A DNA stretch of 64,000 nt from CBDFKB01 sp965248715 (lineage in GTDB: Bacteria; Pseudomonadota; Alphaproteobacteria; Rhizobiales; Rhizobiaceae): the NCBI GenBank assembly GCA_965248715.1, contig CBDFKB010000005.1:200292-264291 (forward strand), in the 5' to 3' direction. Positions 18,059-27,418 of this stretch are shown in pieces. Within the stretch, counting starts at the first letter, position 1. Every line of letters starts with the position of its first letter. Position numbers and translations under genes: made by a program. Below the pieces are notes generated by a model. It was not told where the DNA came from, made no database searches, and saw nothing but the letters and a program-made list of their open reading frames with translations.

Positions 18059-19840
18059 TTATTCACTCGCCAGCGCGGCACCGGCGATCAGCAGATTGTC
18101 GGCACCCTGGCGCACCGCACGGTCCATAGGGCCGGTTTCGGCTAAACAATTTTCGGCAAAGAAGCGGGCGAGCGCCACGCGTTCGCCTACCTCCTCGGCC
18201 AACGCCGACTTCGCCAGATAAACCCCGCCGGCGGCAAGACCGAACAGGCGCAGAAACGGCGTTGCGCCGGCTAGCGCTTCAGCGATATGGCCATCGGCTT
18301 GCGCCGCCAATAACCAGTCCTTGGACCGTTCAAGATCGTCCAACGCCTCGCTTAGACAGTCGGCGGTATCGCCAAAGCCATCGACATTGGCACCGCGCAC
18401 CTGTTCCACCACGCCGCGCAATTCTTCAATATAGCCTGCCACCGCATCGCCCGATGCAAGCGGTAATTTACGGCTAACCAGATCGATTGCCTGGATGCCA
18501 TTGGTGCCTTCGTAAATTGGATTGATACGGGCATCGCGCAGCAATTGTGCCGCACCGGTCTCCTCAATGAAGCCCATGCCGCCATGTACCTGCACGCCGA
18601 TATTGGCAACCTCGCAACCAATGTCAGTGGAAAAAGCCTTGGCGATCGGGGTCAATAGGCTGGCCCGGTTTTTCCAAAGCTTCACCGCTTCCCCTTCGCC
18701 GGTACGTGACAGATCGATAGCGCGGGCACAGGCGTAACAGATCGCCCTGGCCGCCCTGGTCATGGTGATCATGGTCAACAGGTTGCGCATAACGTCTGGA
18801 TGGCGCACGATCGCGCTCATACTGTCGGCGGTTTGCCCGGGCGCGCGGCCCTGGCGGCGATCATTGGCATAGGCAAGGGCGCGCTGGCAGGCTGCTTCGG
18901 CCACCGCCACGCCCTGGATGCCGACATTGAGCCTGGCGTTGTTCATCATCGTGAACATACAGGCCAGACCACGATTTTCCTCACCGATCAGCCAGCCGAG
19001 CGCACCGGGTTCGCCATCCACATAACCATCGCCGTAGATCATTACGCAGGTCGGCGAACCGTGAATGCCAAGCTTGTGTTCAACGCTTTGGCAAAACACA
19101 TCATTGCGGGGTCCGGGTTGACCGGATTGGTCGGGGATGAATTTCGGCACCAGAAACAGGGAAATACCCCTTGTACCAGCAGGTGCGTCAGGCAGGCGTG
19201 CGAGCACCAGATGGACAATGTTCTCGGCCATGTCATGTTCGCCATAGGTGATGAAAATCTTTTGGCCGAAAATCCGGTAGGTGCCGTCGCCAACCGGCAC
19301 GGCGCGCGATCTAAGCGCGTTGAGATCGGAGCCGGCTTGCGGTTCTGTCAGGTTCATAGTGCCGGTCCACTGACCGGTGACCAGTTTTTCCAAATAGGTC
19401 TCGCGTAGTGCATCAGATCCGTGTTGCTCTACCGCCTCGATTGCCCCGCCAGTCAATATCGGGCACAGGCCAAACGCCATCGACGCAGAGTTCCACATCT
19501 CGGTAGCGGCGACCGCAACCATCACCGGCAGCCCCTGCCCGCCATAATCTTGCGGCCCTGCGAGACTATTCCAGCCACCCTCGGCCCAGTCGCCATAAGT
19601 TTCCGCAAAGCCTGGTGCAGTGGCGACCACACCATCGTCAAGCGGGGTGCCGGCAGCATCGGCGCCTGGGTTCAAAGGGGCAATCCGTTCGCTGGCAAAC
19701 CGGCCGGCCTCGGTCAGGATCGCCTCGAGCAAATCATCCGACAAATCGTCGAACCGGCCCTGGTTGAGATCATCGGCCAGGCCGGCGACGTGTTTCAGCG
19801 TGTGAAGAATATCGTCCACCGGCGCTTGATACATCGCCAT
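18059..19840 (-). CDS. acyl-CoA dehydrogenase (long form with C-terminal extension)
   Basis: FAD-dependent flavoenzyme introducing a trans double bond into an acyl-CoA. 593 residues, typical of the long FadE/DmdC-like group that carries an N-terminal extension and about 130 extra C-terminal residues. Visible are TGTMNLTEPQAGSDLNALR (FAD/substrate site), the GIHGSPTCVM region, and QVHGGMGFIEET with the predicted base area. The substrate could be a fatty acyl-CoA or 3-methylmercaptopropionyl-CoA; sequence alone does not decide. It is divergent from the Sua5 gene. Confidence 0.9.
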   Translation of the reverse strand: MAMYQAPVDDILHTLKHVAGLADDLNQGRFDDLSDDLLEAILTEAGRFASERIAPLNPGADAAGTPLDDGVVATAPGFAETYGDWAEGGWNSLAGPQDYGGQGLPVMVAVAATEMWNSASMAFGLCPILTGGAIEAVEQHGSDALRETYLEKLVTGQWTGTMNLTEPQAGSDLNALRSRAVPVGDGTYRIFGQKIFITYGEHDMAENIVHLVLARLPDAPAGTRGISLFLVPKFIPDQSGQPGPRNDVFCQSVEHKLGIHGSPTCVMIYGDGYVDGEPGALGWLIGEENRGLACMFTMMNNARLNVGIQGVAVAEAACQRALAYANDRRQGRAPGQTADSMSAIVRHPDVMRNLLTMITMTRAARAICYACARAIDLSRTGEGEAVKLWKNRASLLTPIAKAFSTDIGCEVANIGVQVHGGMGFIEETGAAQLLRDARINPIYEGTNGIQAIDLVSRKLPLASGDAVAGYIEELRGVVEQVRGANVDGFGDTADCLSEALDDLERSKDWLLAAQADGHIAEALAGATPFLRLFGLAAGGVYLAKSALAEEVGERVALARFFAENCLAETGPMDRAVRQGADNLLIAGAALASE

Positions 19841-19968
19841 CTCCTGCGTTCAATTTGATCTTTGCGGTTTGATTACGCAGTCGCCGTGTGCCCGTCAATC
19901 GCCTTTGCAAGTGGTCATGTGAGGATTTGCAATTCCCAAGCCTGCGCCAATTGGATACAGCACCGGTA

Positions 19969-20967
19969 ATGGTTAAAACCTTGAAATGCGATCCAACCGG
20001 TGCGCTGCCGCCACCCGACATGGCAAACCTGGTGGCGCGGCTCCATGCCGGCGGCCTGGTGGCGATTGCTACCGAGACCGTCTATGGGCTGGCCGCCGAC
20101 GCCAGCAACGGCCATGCGGTTGCGGTAATTTTCGCGCTAAAACAACGGCCGCAATTTAACCCGCTGATTTGTCATGTGGATGGTATCGCCATGGCAAAAA
20201 AAATCGCCAAGATGGGTGATATGGAACTGGCATTGGCCAAAGCATTTTGGCCCGGGCCTTTGACCCTGGTAATGCCCATTGCAGACAACACTGCGGTCCA
20301 CCCCTTGGTGACCGCCGGCCTGGAGACAATAGCGGTGCGCCAACCAAGCGGGGTCGCCGGCGCAATCATTAGCCAATTCGGCCGGCCGCTGGCCGCGCCA
20401 AGCGCCAACCGGTCGGGTAAATTATCGCCGACCAGCGCACACCATGTTGTCGAGACATTCGGCGATAATGATCTTGTAATCGTCGATGCCGGCCCGTGTG
20501 CTGTCGGCTTGGAATCGACCATCGTTCGGGTGGACCCAGAAGGGTTTCGAACCCTGCGGCCGGGCGCAATAACCACCAACCAAATCGCTGGCATCACCGG
20601 GTTATGCGAAATCGAACGTGACGACGACACAATCATTGCGCCGGGCATGCTGGCCAGCCATTACGCGCCGCACGCTCAATTGCGGATCGGCGTTACCCAC
20701 GCGCCAGCGGGTGCGATGTTGCTTGGTTTCGGTGCTGGCGATAGCACGGTACGGCAAATGGCAAGCCGGTTCATGAATTTGAGTGAAAGCGGCGATCTGG
20801 CCGAGGCGGCGGCCAATTTGTTTGAGTTTCTGGCAATTTTTGATAACGCCAACGCCGATTTGATCTTCGTCGAACCGATCCCGATGACCGGGCTCGGTAT
20901 TGCTATTAATGACCGGCTCGCCCGTGCCGCCGCACCGCGGACCGCTGGCAAACCGCAAACCAGGTGA
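19969..20967 (+). CDS. L-threonylcarbamoyladenylate synthase (Sua5 type)
   Basis: Makes threonylcarbamoyl-AMP for the universal t6A37 modification of ANN-decoding tRNAs. 332 residues: the YrdC-like catalytic domain (to about 200) shows ATETVYGLAADA, LKQRPQFNPL and APSANRSGKLSPT, and a C-terminal Sua5 domain follows after a linker (MLASHYAPHA). ATG 19969 is chosen because the YrdC domain starts soon after; the frame opens earlier at 19888. It overlaps into an apparent pair with the FAD-linked dehydrogenase three bases downstream. Confidence 0.93.
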   Translation: MVKTLKCDPTGALPPPDMANLVARLHAGGLVAIATETVYGLAADASNGHAVAVIFALKQRPQFNPLICHVDGIAMAKKIAKMGDMELALAKAFWPGPLTLVMPIADNTAVHPLVTAGLETIAVRQPSGVAGAIISQFGRPLAAPSANRSGKLSPTSAHHVVETFGDNDLVIVDAGPCAVGLESTIVRVDPEGFRTLRPGAITTNQIAGITGLCEIERDDDTIIAPGMLASHYAPHAQLRIGVTHAPAGAMLLGFGAGDSTVRQMASRFMNLSESGDLAEAAANLFEFLAIFDNANADLIFVEPIPMTGLGIAINDRLARAAAPRTAGKPQTR

Positions 20968-20970
20968 AAC

Positions 20971-22413
20971 ATGGCTCAATCCGTCAGCCCCGATCCACGA
21001 TTGATCAACCAGGTGATCGCAAACGTCGGGCGCAAGAATTGCCTTGTCGACGGCGAGGACGACCTGAGAGATCATATCACCGAAAACCGGGATATTTTTA
21101 CTGGCCGCACGGCGATTGTCGCCAAACCGGCTTCGGTGCTGGAGACCCAGCAGATCGTCAAATTGGCGGCGGAATATGGCACGGCGATTGTGCCCCAGGG
21201 CGGGCGGACCGGGCATATGGGTGGCACGGTACCGTCACCGGACGGGTCTGAGATCGTCATCTCGCTGGAGCGCATGAAGGCAATCCGCGAGGTCGATGTT
21301 GAAGGAAACCTGATCGTTGCGGAGGCAGGCGTCGTCTTACAGAACCTACAGGACGCGGCGCTAGCCCATGACCGCTTCTTCCCGCTCTCACTGGCCTCCC
21401 AAGGCTCGTGTACCATCGGCGGCAACATCTCGACCAATGCCGGCGGGGTCGGCGTCCTTGCTTATGGCAGCATGCGCGATCAGGTGCTGGGTCTGGAAGT
21501 GGTCCTGGCATCGGGCGAAATTTGGAACGGCCTTAGCCGGCTGCGCAAAGACAATACTGGCTACAGCCTCAAGAACCTGTTCATCGGCGCCGAAGGCACA
21601 CTCGGTATCGTGACGGCAGCTGTGCTTAAACTCCAGCCTAATCTGCGCGGCAAACAGACAGCAATTGCTGCGGTAAATTCGCCTACCGGCGCGCTAGAAC
21701 TTCTTGGCCGGGCCCAGCAATTGGTCGGAAGGTCACTGACCACATTTGAACTATTGCCGGAAATCGCCATTGCCACGGTGGTTCGCTTCGTTGCAAGCGC
21801 TCGCAGACCCCTTGAGACCCCCTACCCTTGGTACGTACTGGTGGAGATTTCTTCCGAACGCTCTCAGTCGGATGCAGAAGCGGCGATGGAACTAGTGCTG
21901 GAAGATGCGCTTGAACATGGCACTGTGGTAGATGCGGTGATCGCCCACAGCGGCCGCGAACGCGGTGAGTTTTGGCAAATACGCGAGACCCTGCCATTGG
22001 TTCAAAAACAACTCGGTGGCTATATCAGTCATGACATTTCGGTGCCGCTCGCCAGTATTCCACAGTTCATTTCGACCACCGAGGGGTTGCTTGAACGGCA
22101 ATTACCGGGGGCACGGTTGATGTGTTTCGGCCACCTCGGTGACGGCAATCTGCACTTTAATCTGGTTCAGCCCGAAGAGATCGACACCGCAGCATTTTTA
22201 CAATTGCGACCGGAAATCAACTCCCTGGTCTATGACCAAGTGGTGGCGTTCGATGGTTCTGTTTCGGCCGAACACGGGGTTGGTCTGTTGAAGACTGATC
22301 TGATCGCGGCGATCAAACAACCGGTGGAAATCGACATGATGCGTGCGATTAAGCGGGCGCTTGATCCATTAAATATTATGAACCCGGGTAAAGTGCTTGC
22401 GATTGACCGGTGA
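20971..22413 (+). CDS. FAD-linked dehydrogenase, GlcD/D-2-hydroxyacid type
   Basis: 480 residues of the VAO/PCMH flavoprotein family. The N-terminal FAD domain has PQGGRTGHMGGTVP and GSCTIGGNISTNAGG. The C-terminal substrate domain has GHLGDGNLHFN and SAEHGVGLLK, both typical of D-lactate, glycolate and D-2-hydroxyglutarate dehydrogenases. The actual substrate is not visible. It begins three bases after the Sua5 stop, so the two are co-translated. The DUF6101 gene follows. Confidence 0.9.
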   Translation: MAQSVSPDPRLINQVIANVGRKNCLVDGEDDLRDHITENRDIFTGRTAIVAKPASVLETQQIVKLAAEYGTAIVPQGGRTGHMGGTVPSPDGSEIVISLERMKAIREVDVEGNLIVAEAGVVLQNLQDAALAHDRFFPLSLASQGSCTIGGNISTNAGGVGVLAYGSMRDQVLGLEVVLASGEIWNGLSRLRKDNTGYSLKNLFIGAEGTLGIVTAAVLKLQPNLRGKQTAIAAVNSPTGALELLGRAQQLVGRSLTTFELLPEIAIATVVRFVASARRPLETPYPWYVLVEISSERSQSDAEAAMELVLEDALEHGTVVDAVIAHSGRERGEFWQIRETLPLVQKQLGGYISHDISVPLASIPQFISTTEGLLERQLPGARLMCFGHLGDGNLHFNLVQPEEIDTAAFLQLRPEINSLVYDQVVAFDGSVSAEHGVGLLKTDLIAAIKQPVEIDMMRAIKRALDPLNIMNPGKVLAIDR

Positions 22414-22608
22414 TAATACAATCGGTTTTCCCCTGGCAATAAAGAAACCGATAACCCTAAGTGGATTTGACAAAGCCTTAACCGCGTTCGTTAAGCAGAT
22501 CGCTCAGCCTGGGTGCTAAGTTCTGCTGGACGCGGAAAACAAAAACCACCGCGCGATATCGGAGACCGCTCGAAGAAGCCGGCTCTGAAGGGGACAGTGA
22601 GGCTCTAC

Positions 22609-23208
22609 ATGAACGTTGGCGCGATTGCGGGCGTGTGCTCGGCTCCATCATCAAATGCGGCACAGGCAGGTACGGGCGGCAATATTCGCCTTGACCCGTA
22701 CCGCCTACCGCACCGCATCTCGATTTCCAATCCCAGCAACAGCGTGAGCGGCGATACCAGTTTTCGCCTTGACCGCCATGGTGCCGTTGTCAAATGCCGA
22801 CTGGCGGGAGGGTTCGATCTATCGCTCGCCTTGCCGACACGTGCGTTTGCCGGCATCGCTGCCAGCGCTACCGATAGCGAATTTGGTGCCAGGGTTTGCT
22901 TGAAACTGCATCACCGCGATCCAGCGCTGTGCATTCCGTTGCTCGACAGCGATGATCTCGATGACATCGCCGCCGACTGGCACGCCTGGAGCCGGATCAT
23001 GAGATTGCCGATGTTGGTCAGCGAGCAATGTGGTGATCTCACTCATTTGCAGCAAATGCTGGGCGAGATCATGGTCTCGAACCCGATGCAAAGGCGGCGG
23101 CGGGTTACCTGCGTCAAGCACCGGCCCTGGTTTCTGCGCCGGCGCAAATCCGGCATCGTCGGTCCGCTCACCCGTATCCAAGCGCACGAAATCATCGCTC
23201 GAAATTGA
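22609..23208 (+). CDS. DUF6101-like protein of unknown function
   Basis: 199 residues if started at ATG 22609; the frame is open from 22513. It carries the pattern I associate with the alphaproteobacterial DUF6101 family: RHGAVVKCRLAGGFDLSLALP, LHHRDPALCIPLL, DDIAADWHAWSRIMRLP and a basic end RRRKSGIVG...IIARN. No enzymatic residues or membrane segment can be named. Neighbouring Sua5 and FAD-dehydrogenase genes accompany it in related genomes. The C-terminus is followed within 10 bases by a P1 palindrome. Confidence 0.7.
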   Translation: MNVGAIAGVCSAPSSNAAQAGTGGNIRLDPYRLPHRISISNPSNSVSGDTSFRLDRHGAVVKCRLAGGFDLSLALPTRAFAGIAASATDSEFGARVCLKLHHRDPALCIPLLDSDDLDDIAADWHAWSRIMRLPMLVSEQCGDLTHLQQMLGEIMVSNPMQRRRRVTCVKHRPWFLRRRKSGIVGPLTRIQAHEIIARN

Positions 23209-23215
23209 CCTGCAT

Positions 23216-23322
23216 CTAGCGCTTGTCACGAAGCGTTGGAATAGCTTCGTCGCGCTATCTGTTTGTTTTGTCGCGTATTCTTATCCGAAAACCACTACAC
23301 ACTTTTCGGGAATACGCTCTAG
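23216..23322. repeat. repeat P1 copy 1 (type I)
   Basis: 107 bp bounded by CTAG on both sides, made of two hairpins: AGCGC...CGAAGCG/CGCTTCG...GCGCT, and GCGTATTC..CCGAAAA/TTTTCGG.GAATACGC. Its right CTAG is directly joined to a repeat-C-like left end (ggcctgttgacaatta). Confidence 0.92.
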
Positions 23323-23424
23323 GGCCTGTTGACAATTATGGTTGTAGTGTCGGTTTGATATTCAATCGTGGATATCAATTGGGCATTTTTCAGGCGGGAT
23401 TTGCATGGCCGGTGTTCAGTGTCG
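23319..23424. repeat. repeat C-like left end, incomplete
   Basis: CTAGGGCCTGTTGACAATTA begins at the shared CTAG of P1 copy 1. I cannot find a convincing matching right end before the lysA stop at 23425, so this is likely a solo or decayed copy. Confidence 0.5.
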
Positions 23425-24696
23425 TCAATTTGTCAACCAATCCGGCATCCGATCGAGCGCGATCAGGTCTTCCAGCCTTTGCCGCGGTCGAACAATTTCG
23501 AAGCGCCCACCTTTGACCAGCACCTCGGCGACCAGCGGTCTTGTATTGTAGGTGCCGGACTGGACTGCGCCGTAAGCGCCGGCCGAGCCGACTGCGTAAA
23601 GATCGGCGGCGGCCAGTGGCGGCAATTGGCGCTCACGGGCGATGAAATCGCCAGTCTCACACACAGGGCCGACCAGGTCGCCGAACACCGGCTCGGCAGA
23701 TATAAGCGCCTCATTGACCGGCACGATCTCATGCCATGCGTCATAAAGTGTCGGCCGGACCAAATCGTTCATCGCCGTATCGCCGATCAGGAAGGTTTTG
23801 TCACCGGAGTTTTTCACATGGATGATGCGACCTACCAAAATGCCAGCATTGCCGCAAATCAGCCGCCCCGGTTCGAAGATCACCATGCAGTCGAGTTGGC
23901 GCACATGTTTCTTGACCACTTCGGCATAGGCGCCGGGGTCGGGCGGCGGCACATTGTCCTTGCGATAGGGAATACCAAGGCCACCGCCAAGATCGACATG
24001 GTCGATTGCGTGGCCGGCAGCACGCAATTCACCGATCAGGCCGGCAAGCCGGGCAAACGCTATATCAAATGGCTCCAATTCGGTAATCTGGCTACCAATA
24101 TGCATGTCAATGCCGGTAACCGAAATCGCCGGCAGTGATGCGGCGAGCGTATAGATTTCGCCAGTTTGTGCGAACGGAATACCAAACTTGTCCTCGCGTT
24201 TGCCAGTAGAGATTTTGGCGTGGGTGCGCGCATCTACATCCGGGTTGATCCGCAATGAGACTGGTGCAGTTTTACCGCAAGCGCTGGCGCGTTCCGACAA
24301 GAGGTGCAGTTCGGCAACCGACTCGACGTTAAAACAACGGATATTGGCAGCAAGGCCGGCATCTAAATCATAGGCATCCTTGCCGACACCGGAGAACATG
24401 ATTTTGTCCGGAGCGATACCGGCGTTAAGCGCCCGCATCAGCTCACCGCGCGATACCACGTCAGCACCGCTGCCAAGCCGCGCCAAAGTAGCGAGTACCG
24501 CCTGGTTGGAATTCGCCTTCATCGCATAGCAAACCAGGTTTGGAATGCCGTCAAACGCGCCGCTGAACACCTGGTAGTGGCGCTCAAGGGTCGCGGTCGA
24601 ATAGCAATAGAACGGAGTGCCGGCGGCCTCAGCAATCGCCGGTATCGCTACCTGTTCGGCATGCAGCACGCCATCGACATAATCGAAATGATTCAT
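23425..24696 (-). CDS. lysA: diaminopimelate decarboxylase
   Basis: PLP enzyme for the last step of lysine synthesis. 423 residues, full length. The PLP-binding lysine is in CYAMKANSNQAV; other signatures are MHIGSQI, the glycine loop DLGGGLGIPY, EPGRLICGNAG and the CETGDF active-site cysteine segment. It follows lptM by 49 bases in the same direction, the common argH-lptM-lysA order, though a 300-base repeat lies between argH and lptM here. Confidence 0.97.
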   Translation of the reverse strand: MNHFDYVDGVLHAEQVAIPAIAEAAGTPFYCYSTATLERHYQVFSGAFDGIPNLVCYAMKANSNQAVLATLARLGSGADVVSRGELMRALNAGIAPDKIMFSGVGKDAYDLDAGLAANIRCFNVESVAELHLLSERASACGKTAPVSLRINPDVDARTHAKISTGKREDKFGIPFAQTGEIYTLAASLPAISVTGIDMHIGSQITELEPFDIAFARLAGLIGELRAAGHAIDHVDLGGGLGIPYRKDNVPPPDPGAYAEVVKKHVRQLDCMVIFEPGRLICGNAGILVGRIIHVKNSGDKTFLIGDTAMNDLVRPTLYDAWHEIVPVNEALISAEPVFGDLVGPVCETGDFIARERQLPPLAAADLYAVGSAGAYGAVQSGTYNTRPLVAEVLVKGGRFEIVRPRQRLEDLIALDRMPDWLTN

Positions 24697-24745
24697 GGCG
24701 CGGGTTCCGTTGCGGCGGCGCAGGCCGCGCTGGTTGGTTTAGGGC

Positions 24746-24955
24746 TTAGAACAACAAGCCGTCGAGAATGAATGGCCTGTCGGGTTTTTCCTCGCCCACA
24801 GCACCGCCATCTGCCGTTTTGGTCTCGCCATCTAGCGTCGGCGTTGCCGCGTCAGGCGCCTGCAACGGACCACGACGGCCGCAGGCGGCAAGCGCCAAGA
24901 CGATCGTGAAAAGCACCAGGCTTTTTGTCAATGTCCCGGATCTCAGGGTATTCAT
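24746..24955 (-). CDS. lptM: small lipoprotein, LptM-like
   Basis: 69 residues. The signal peptide ends in a lipobox (LALAACGRRGPL), with the CGxxGPL start of the mature chain typical of LptM (YifL), a lipoprotein that helps the LptD lipopolysaccharide translocon mature. The remainder is a short unstructured proline- and acid-rich tail. Position directly upstream of lysA is the usual one. Symbol given on lipobox pattern plus context. Confidence 0.8.
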   Translation of the reverse strand: MNTLRSGTLTKSLVLFTIVLALAACGRRGPLQAPDAATPTLDGETKTADGGAVGEEKPDRPFILDGLLF

Positions 24956-25001
24956 GATCTGGATTACTCCGATCGCGCAGCGTGCAGCTTAGGTCCGACT
25001 T

Positions 25002-25304
25002 ATACCAAAAGAACTTGATATTGACCGATTTGACCACGACAATTTTGTCTTCTGACGAGGCGGATTGCGTGCCGTGGTGCCAACCCACCACAAGCGTGAT
25101 CCAACAAGGCCAGAGGGCAAAATTGTGTGGCCATTCTACTTTGCAATATCAAACTATTAGAACTTTTCCAGGTGGGGCAAATCGGCTCACCGGCGGCGTT
25201 GCGAAGCTTGCCCGATACCCCAGCATCGCGCTGCGCTCCGCTTCTTGCCGGACAAACCGATTTGCCGCCATCAAATAGGCCAATATCAAGTTCCTTTGGT
25301 ACTA
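25002..25304. repeat. repeat A copy 2 (about 300 bp, MITE-like, inverted relative to copy 1)
   Basis: Terminal inverted repeats ATACCAAAAGAACTTGATAT (left) and ATATCAAGTTCCTTTGGTAC (right). The interior shares blocks with copy 1 on the opposite strand (cgttgcgaagcttgcccg, cgctccgcttcttgccgg). It separates argH from lptM-lysA, which are close together in many relatives, and so may carry its own promoter or terminator activity. Confidence 0.85.
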
Positions 25305-25325
25305 TTCTCTAGCAACCCGCAATTG

Positions 25326-26729
25326 TCAAACCTGCTGGCGCCAATGAGCAATCTGTTCACGCACATTTTCTGGCGCGGTGCCACCAAAACTAGTTCGGCT
25401 GGCCACCGATTGTTCGACCGCCAACACCTGATAGACCGATTGATTGATATCGGGGCAAATCGCTTGCAGTTGGCCGAGTGCCAGTTCGTGTAATTGACAG
25501 CCGTTGCTTTCCGCCAGTTTCACAACCTGACCGGTAACATGATGGGCGTCGCGAAACGGCATTCCGGTTTCACGCACAAGCCAATCGGCAAGGTCGGTGG
25601 CGGTGGCATAGCCGGCACCGGCGGCAGCAGCCATCGCCTTTGAATTGACGGTCAAGTCGCTAACCATGCCGGTCATTGCTGCCAGGCATAAATGCAACGA
25701 GCGCGCAGCATCAAACAACGCCTCTTTGTCTTCTTGCATGTCTTTCGAATAGGCCAACGGCAGACCCTTTAGCACGGTCAGCAGGGCGACCAGCGAACCG
25801 TTGATACGGCCGGTTTTTGCCCGCACCAGTTCCGCCGCGTCCGGATTGCGCTTTTGCGGCATGATCGACGAGCCGGTGGAAAACCGGTCAGAAAGGGCAA
25901 TGAAATTAAATTGCGCGGTCGACCACAGCACGATTTCCTCGGCCATGCGTGACAGATGGGTGGCGGTGATCGCAGCAAAAGCGAGATATTCCAGTGCCGC
26001 GTCACGATCCGACACGCTGTCGATCGAATTGCGGGTTGGTTCGCGAAAACCGAGGGTTTTGGCGGTCTGCTCGCGGTCTATCGGATAGCTGGTGCCGGCC
26101 AGCGCAGCGGCACCGAGCGGGCACTCGTCCATGCGGGTAATCGCATCGCCGCAGCGTGACCGATCGCGGCCAAACATTTCCACATAAGCCATTAAATGAT
26201 GGCCGAAGGTAACCGGCTGGGCCGATTGTAAATGGGTAAACCCCGGCATCACGGTGGCGGCGTTCACCTCGGCCTTGTCAAGCAAAGCGCTCATCAACCC
26301 GGTCAATTGCGCCAGGTTGGCCGATGCAGCGCGTTTGATCCACAGCCTGAAATCAGTGGCGACCTGGTCATTGCGCGAGCGCGCGGTGTGCAGACGTCCG
26401 GCTGCTTGGCCGATCAGTTCACTCAACCGGTTTTCCACATTCATGTGGATGTCTTCAAGTTGCCGGGAAAAGGTAAAAGCGCCGGTCTCAATTTCTGACA
26501 ATATCGTGTCTAGACCGTCGAGGATCAATTTGGCATCTTGGGCATTGATCAACCCTTGCTTGGCCAGCATGCGGGCATGGGCGTGCGAACCTGCAATGTC
26601 TTCGGCATAAAGCACGCGGTCGAAATCGATTGAGGCGTTGATTTCCTCCAGGATCGCATCCGGCCCGGCGTCGAACCGCCCGCCCCACATCTGATTGCTG
26701 GCAGAGCCTTTAGGCATGTTATTCCCCAT
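25326..26729 (-). CDS. argH: argininosuccinate lyase
   Basis: Cleaves argininosuccinate to arginine and fumarate. About 467 residues. The superfamily signature is GSSIMPQKRNPDAAE at about residue 280, with HTARSRNDQVATD and AGYTHLQ-type (here PGFTHLQSAQP) active-site blocks. ATG 26729 is preferred because GAGG lies 5 bases before it; ATG 26717 is an alternative and the frame opens at 26780. Divergent from the TlpA-like gene with 26 bases between starts, a conserved alphaproteobacterial layout. Confidence 0.97.
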   Translation of the reverse strand: MGNNMPKGSASNQMWGGRFDAGPDAILEEINASIDFDRVLYAEDIAGSHAHARMLAKQGLINAQDAKLILDGLDTILSEIETGAFTFSRQLEDIHMNVENRLSELIGQAAGRLHTARSRNDQVATDFRLWIKRAASANLAQLTGLMSALLDKAEVNAATVMPGFTHLQSAQPVTFGHHLMAYVEMFGRDRSRCGDAITRMDECPLGAAALAGTSYPIDREQTAKTLGFREPTRNSIDSVSDRDAALEYLAFAAITATHLSRMAEEIVLWSTAQFNFIALSDRFSTGSSIMPQKRNPDAAELVRAKTGRINGSLVALLTVLKGLPLAYSKDMQEDKEALFDAARSLHLCLAAMTGMVSDLTVNSKAMAAAAGAGYATATDLADWLVRETGMPFRDAHHVTGQVVKLAESNGCQLHELALGQLQAICPDINQSVYQVLAVEQSVASRTSFGGTAPENVREQIAHWRQQV

Positions 26730-26755
26730 TTGGGCCTCATTCAGGAGATCGACAG

Positions 26756-27418
26756 TTGAGCGATGACATACAAGCGCCAAAAGCGCGCGCGACCAATTAT
26801 TTGATCCTGGCGCTAGCGATTATCGCCATTGGCGCTGGGATATACTTCATCATGCAGCCTGCTGGCAACGAGGGTGTTGCGTCGGCCTGCCGCGATGCCG
26901 GTACCCGGTCGGCCCGCCTTGAACCGTTTGCGCACGGCGACATGGCCGGCTTGATACTCCAGGACCAGCCGAAATTGCTTGCCGACCTTTCCTTTCTCGA
27001 CGGCGCCGGTGAACCGGTGGAACTTAGCCAGTTTGCCGGCAAAAGCGTTTTGTTGAACCTGTGGGCGACCTGGTGTGCGCCATGTCGCCACGAAATGCCG
27101 GCGCTAAATGCGCTTGAGCGCGAGCTTGGCAGCGCCGATTTTCAAGTGGTTGCAGTTTCGATCGATCTTGGCGAACCGCACAAGCCGAAAAAATTCTTTG
27201 CCGAGGTTGGCCTCGACGCCATGGCATTCTTCCATGACGGTTCAATGGATGTGTTTAGCGATCTTAAATCCATGGGCATGGCGACCGGCATGCCGACCAC
27301 GATCCTTGTGGATGCCAATAATTGCGCGCTAGCGATATTAAACGGGCCGGCAGAGTGGGCAAGCAAGGACGCGATTGCGCTGATCCATGCAGCGATCGCG
27401 GCTAACCAAAGCGGTTAG
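26756..27418 (+). CDS. membrane-anchored TlpA-like thiol:disulfide oxidoreductase
   Basis: 220 residues. One N-terminal transmembrane anchor (about residues 14-33) puts the thioredoxin domain in the periplasm. The active site is WATWCAPCRHEMPAL, and the cis-proline loop is GMPTTILVD. TlpA-type proteins reduce periplasmic cysteines, for instance during cytochrome oxidase copper-site assembly. Start is TTG 26756, backed by CAGGAG upstream. Its last bases overlap the end of the convergent esterase gene by four bases. Confidence 0.93.
   Translation: MSDDIQAPKARATNYLILALAIIAIGAGIYFIMQPAGNEGVASACRDAGTRSARLEPFAHGDMAGLILQDQPKLLADLSFLDGAGEPVELSQFAGKSVLLNLWATWCAPCRHEMPALNALERELGSADFQVVAVSIDLGEPHKPKKFFAEVGLDAMAFFHDGSMDVFSDLKSMGMATGMPTTILVDANNCALAILNGPAEWASKDAIALIHAAIAANQSG

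Noticed and set aside
23216..23322. P1 as an integron attC site or tRNA-like gene
   Set aside because: No integrase, cassette array or attC core sites, and no cloverleaf or conserved tRNA bases; copies are scattered between unrelated genes.
25127..25493. Small plus-strand frames between lptM and argH
   Set aside because: They consist of repeat A sequence and the antisense of argH.
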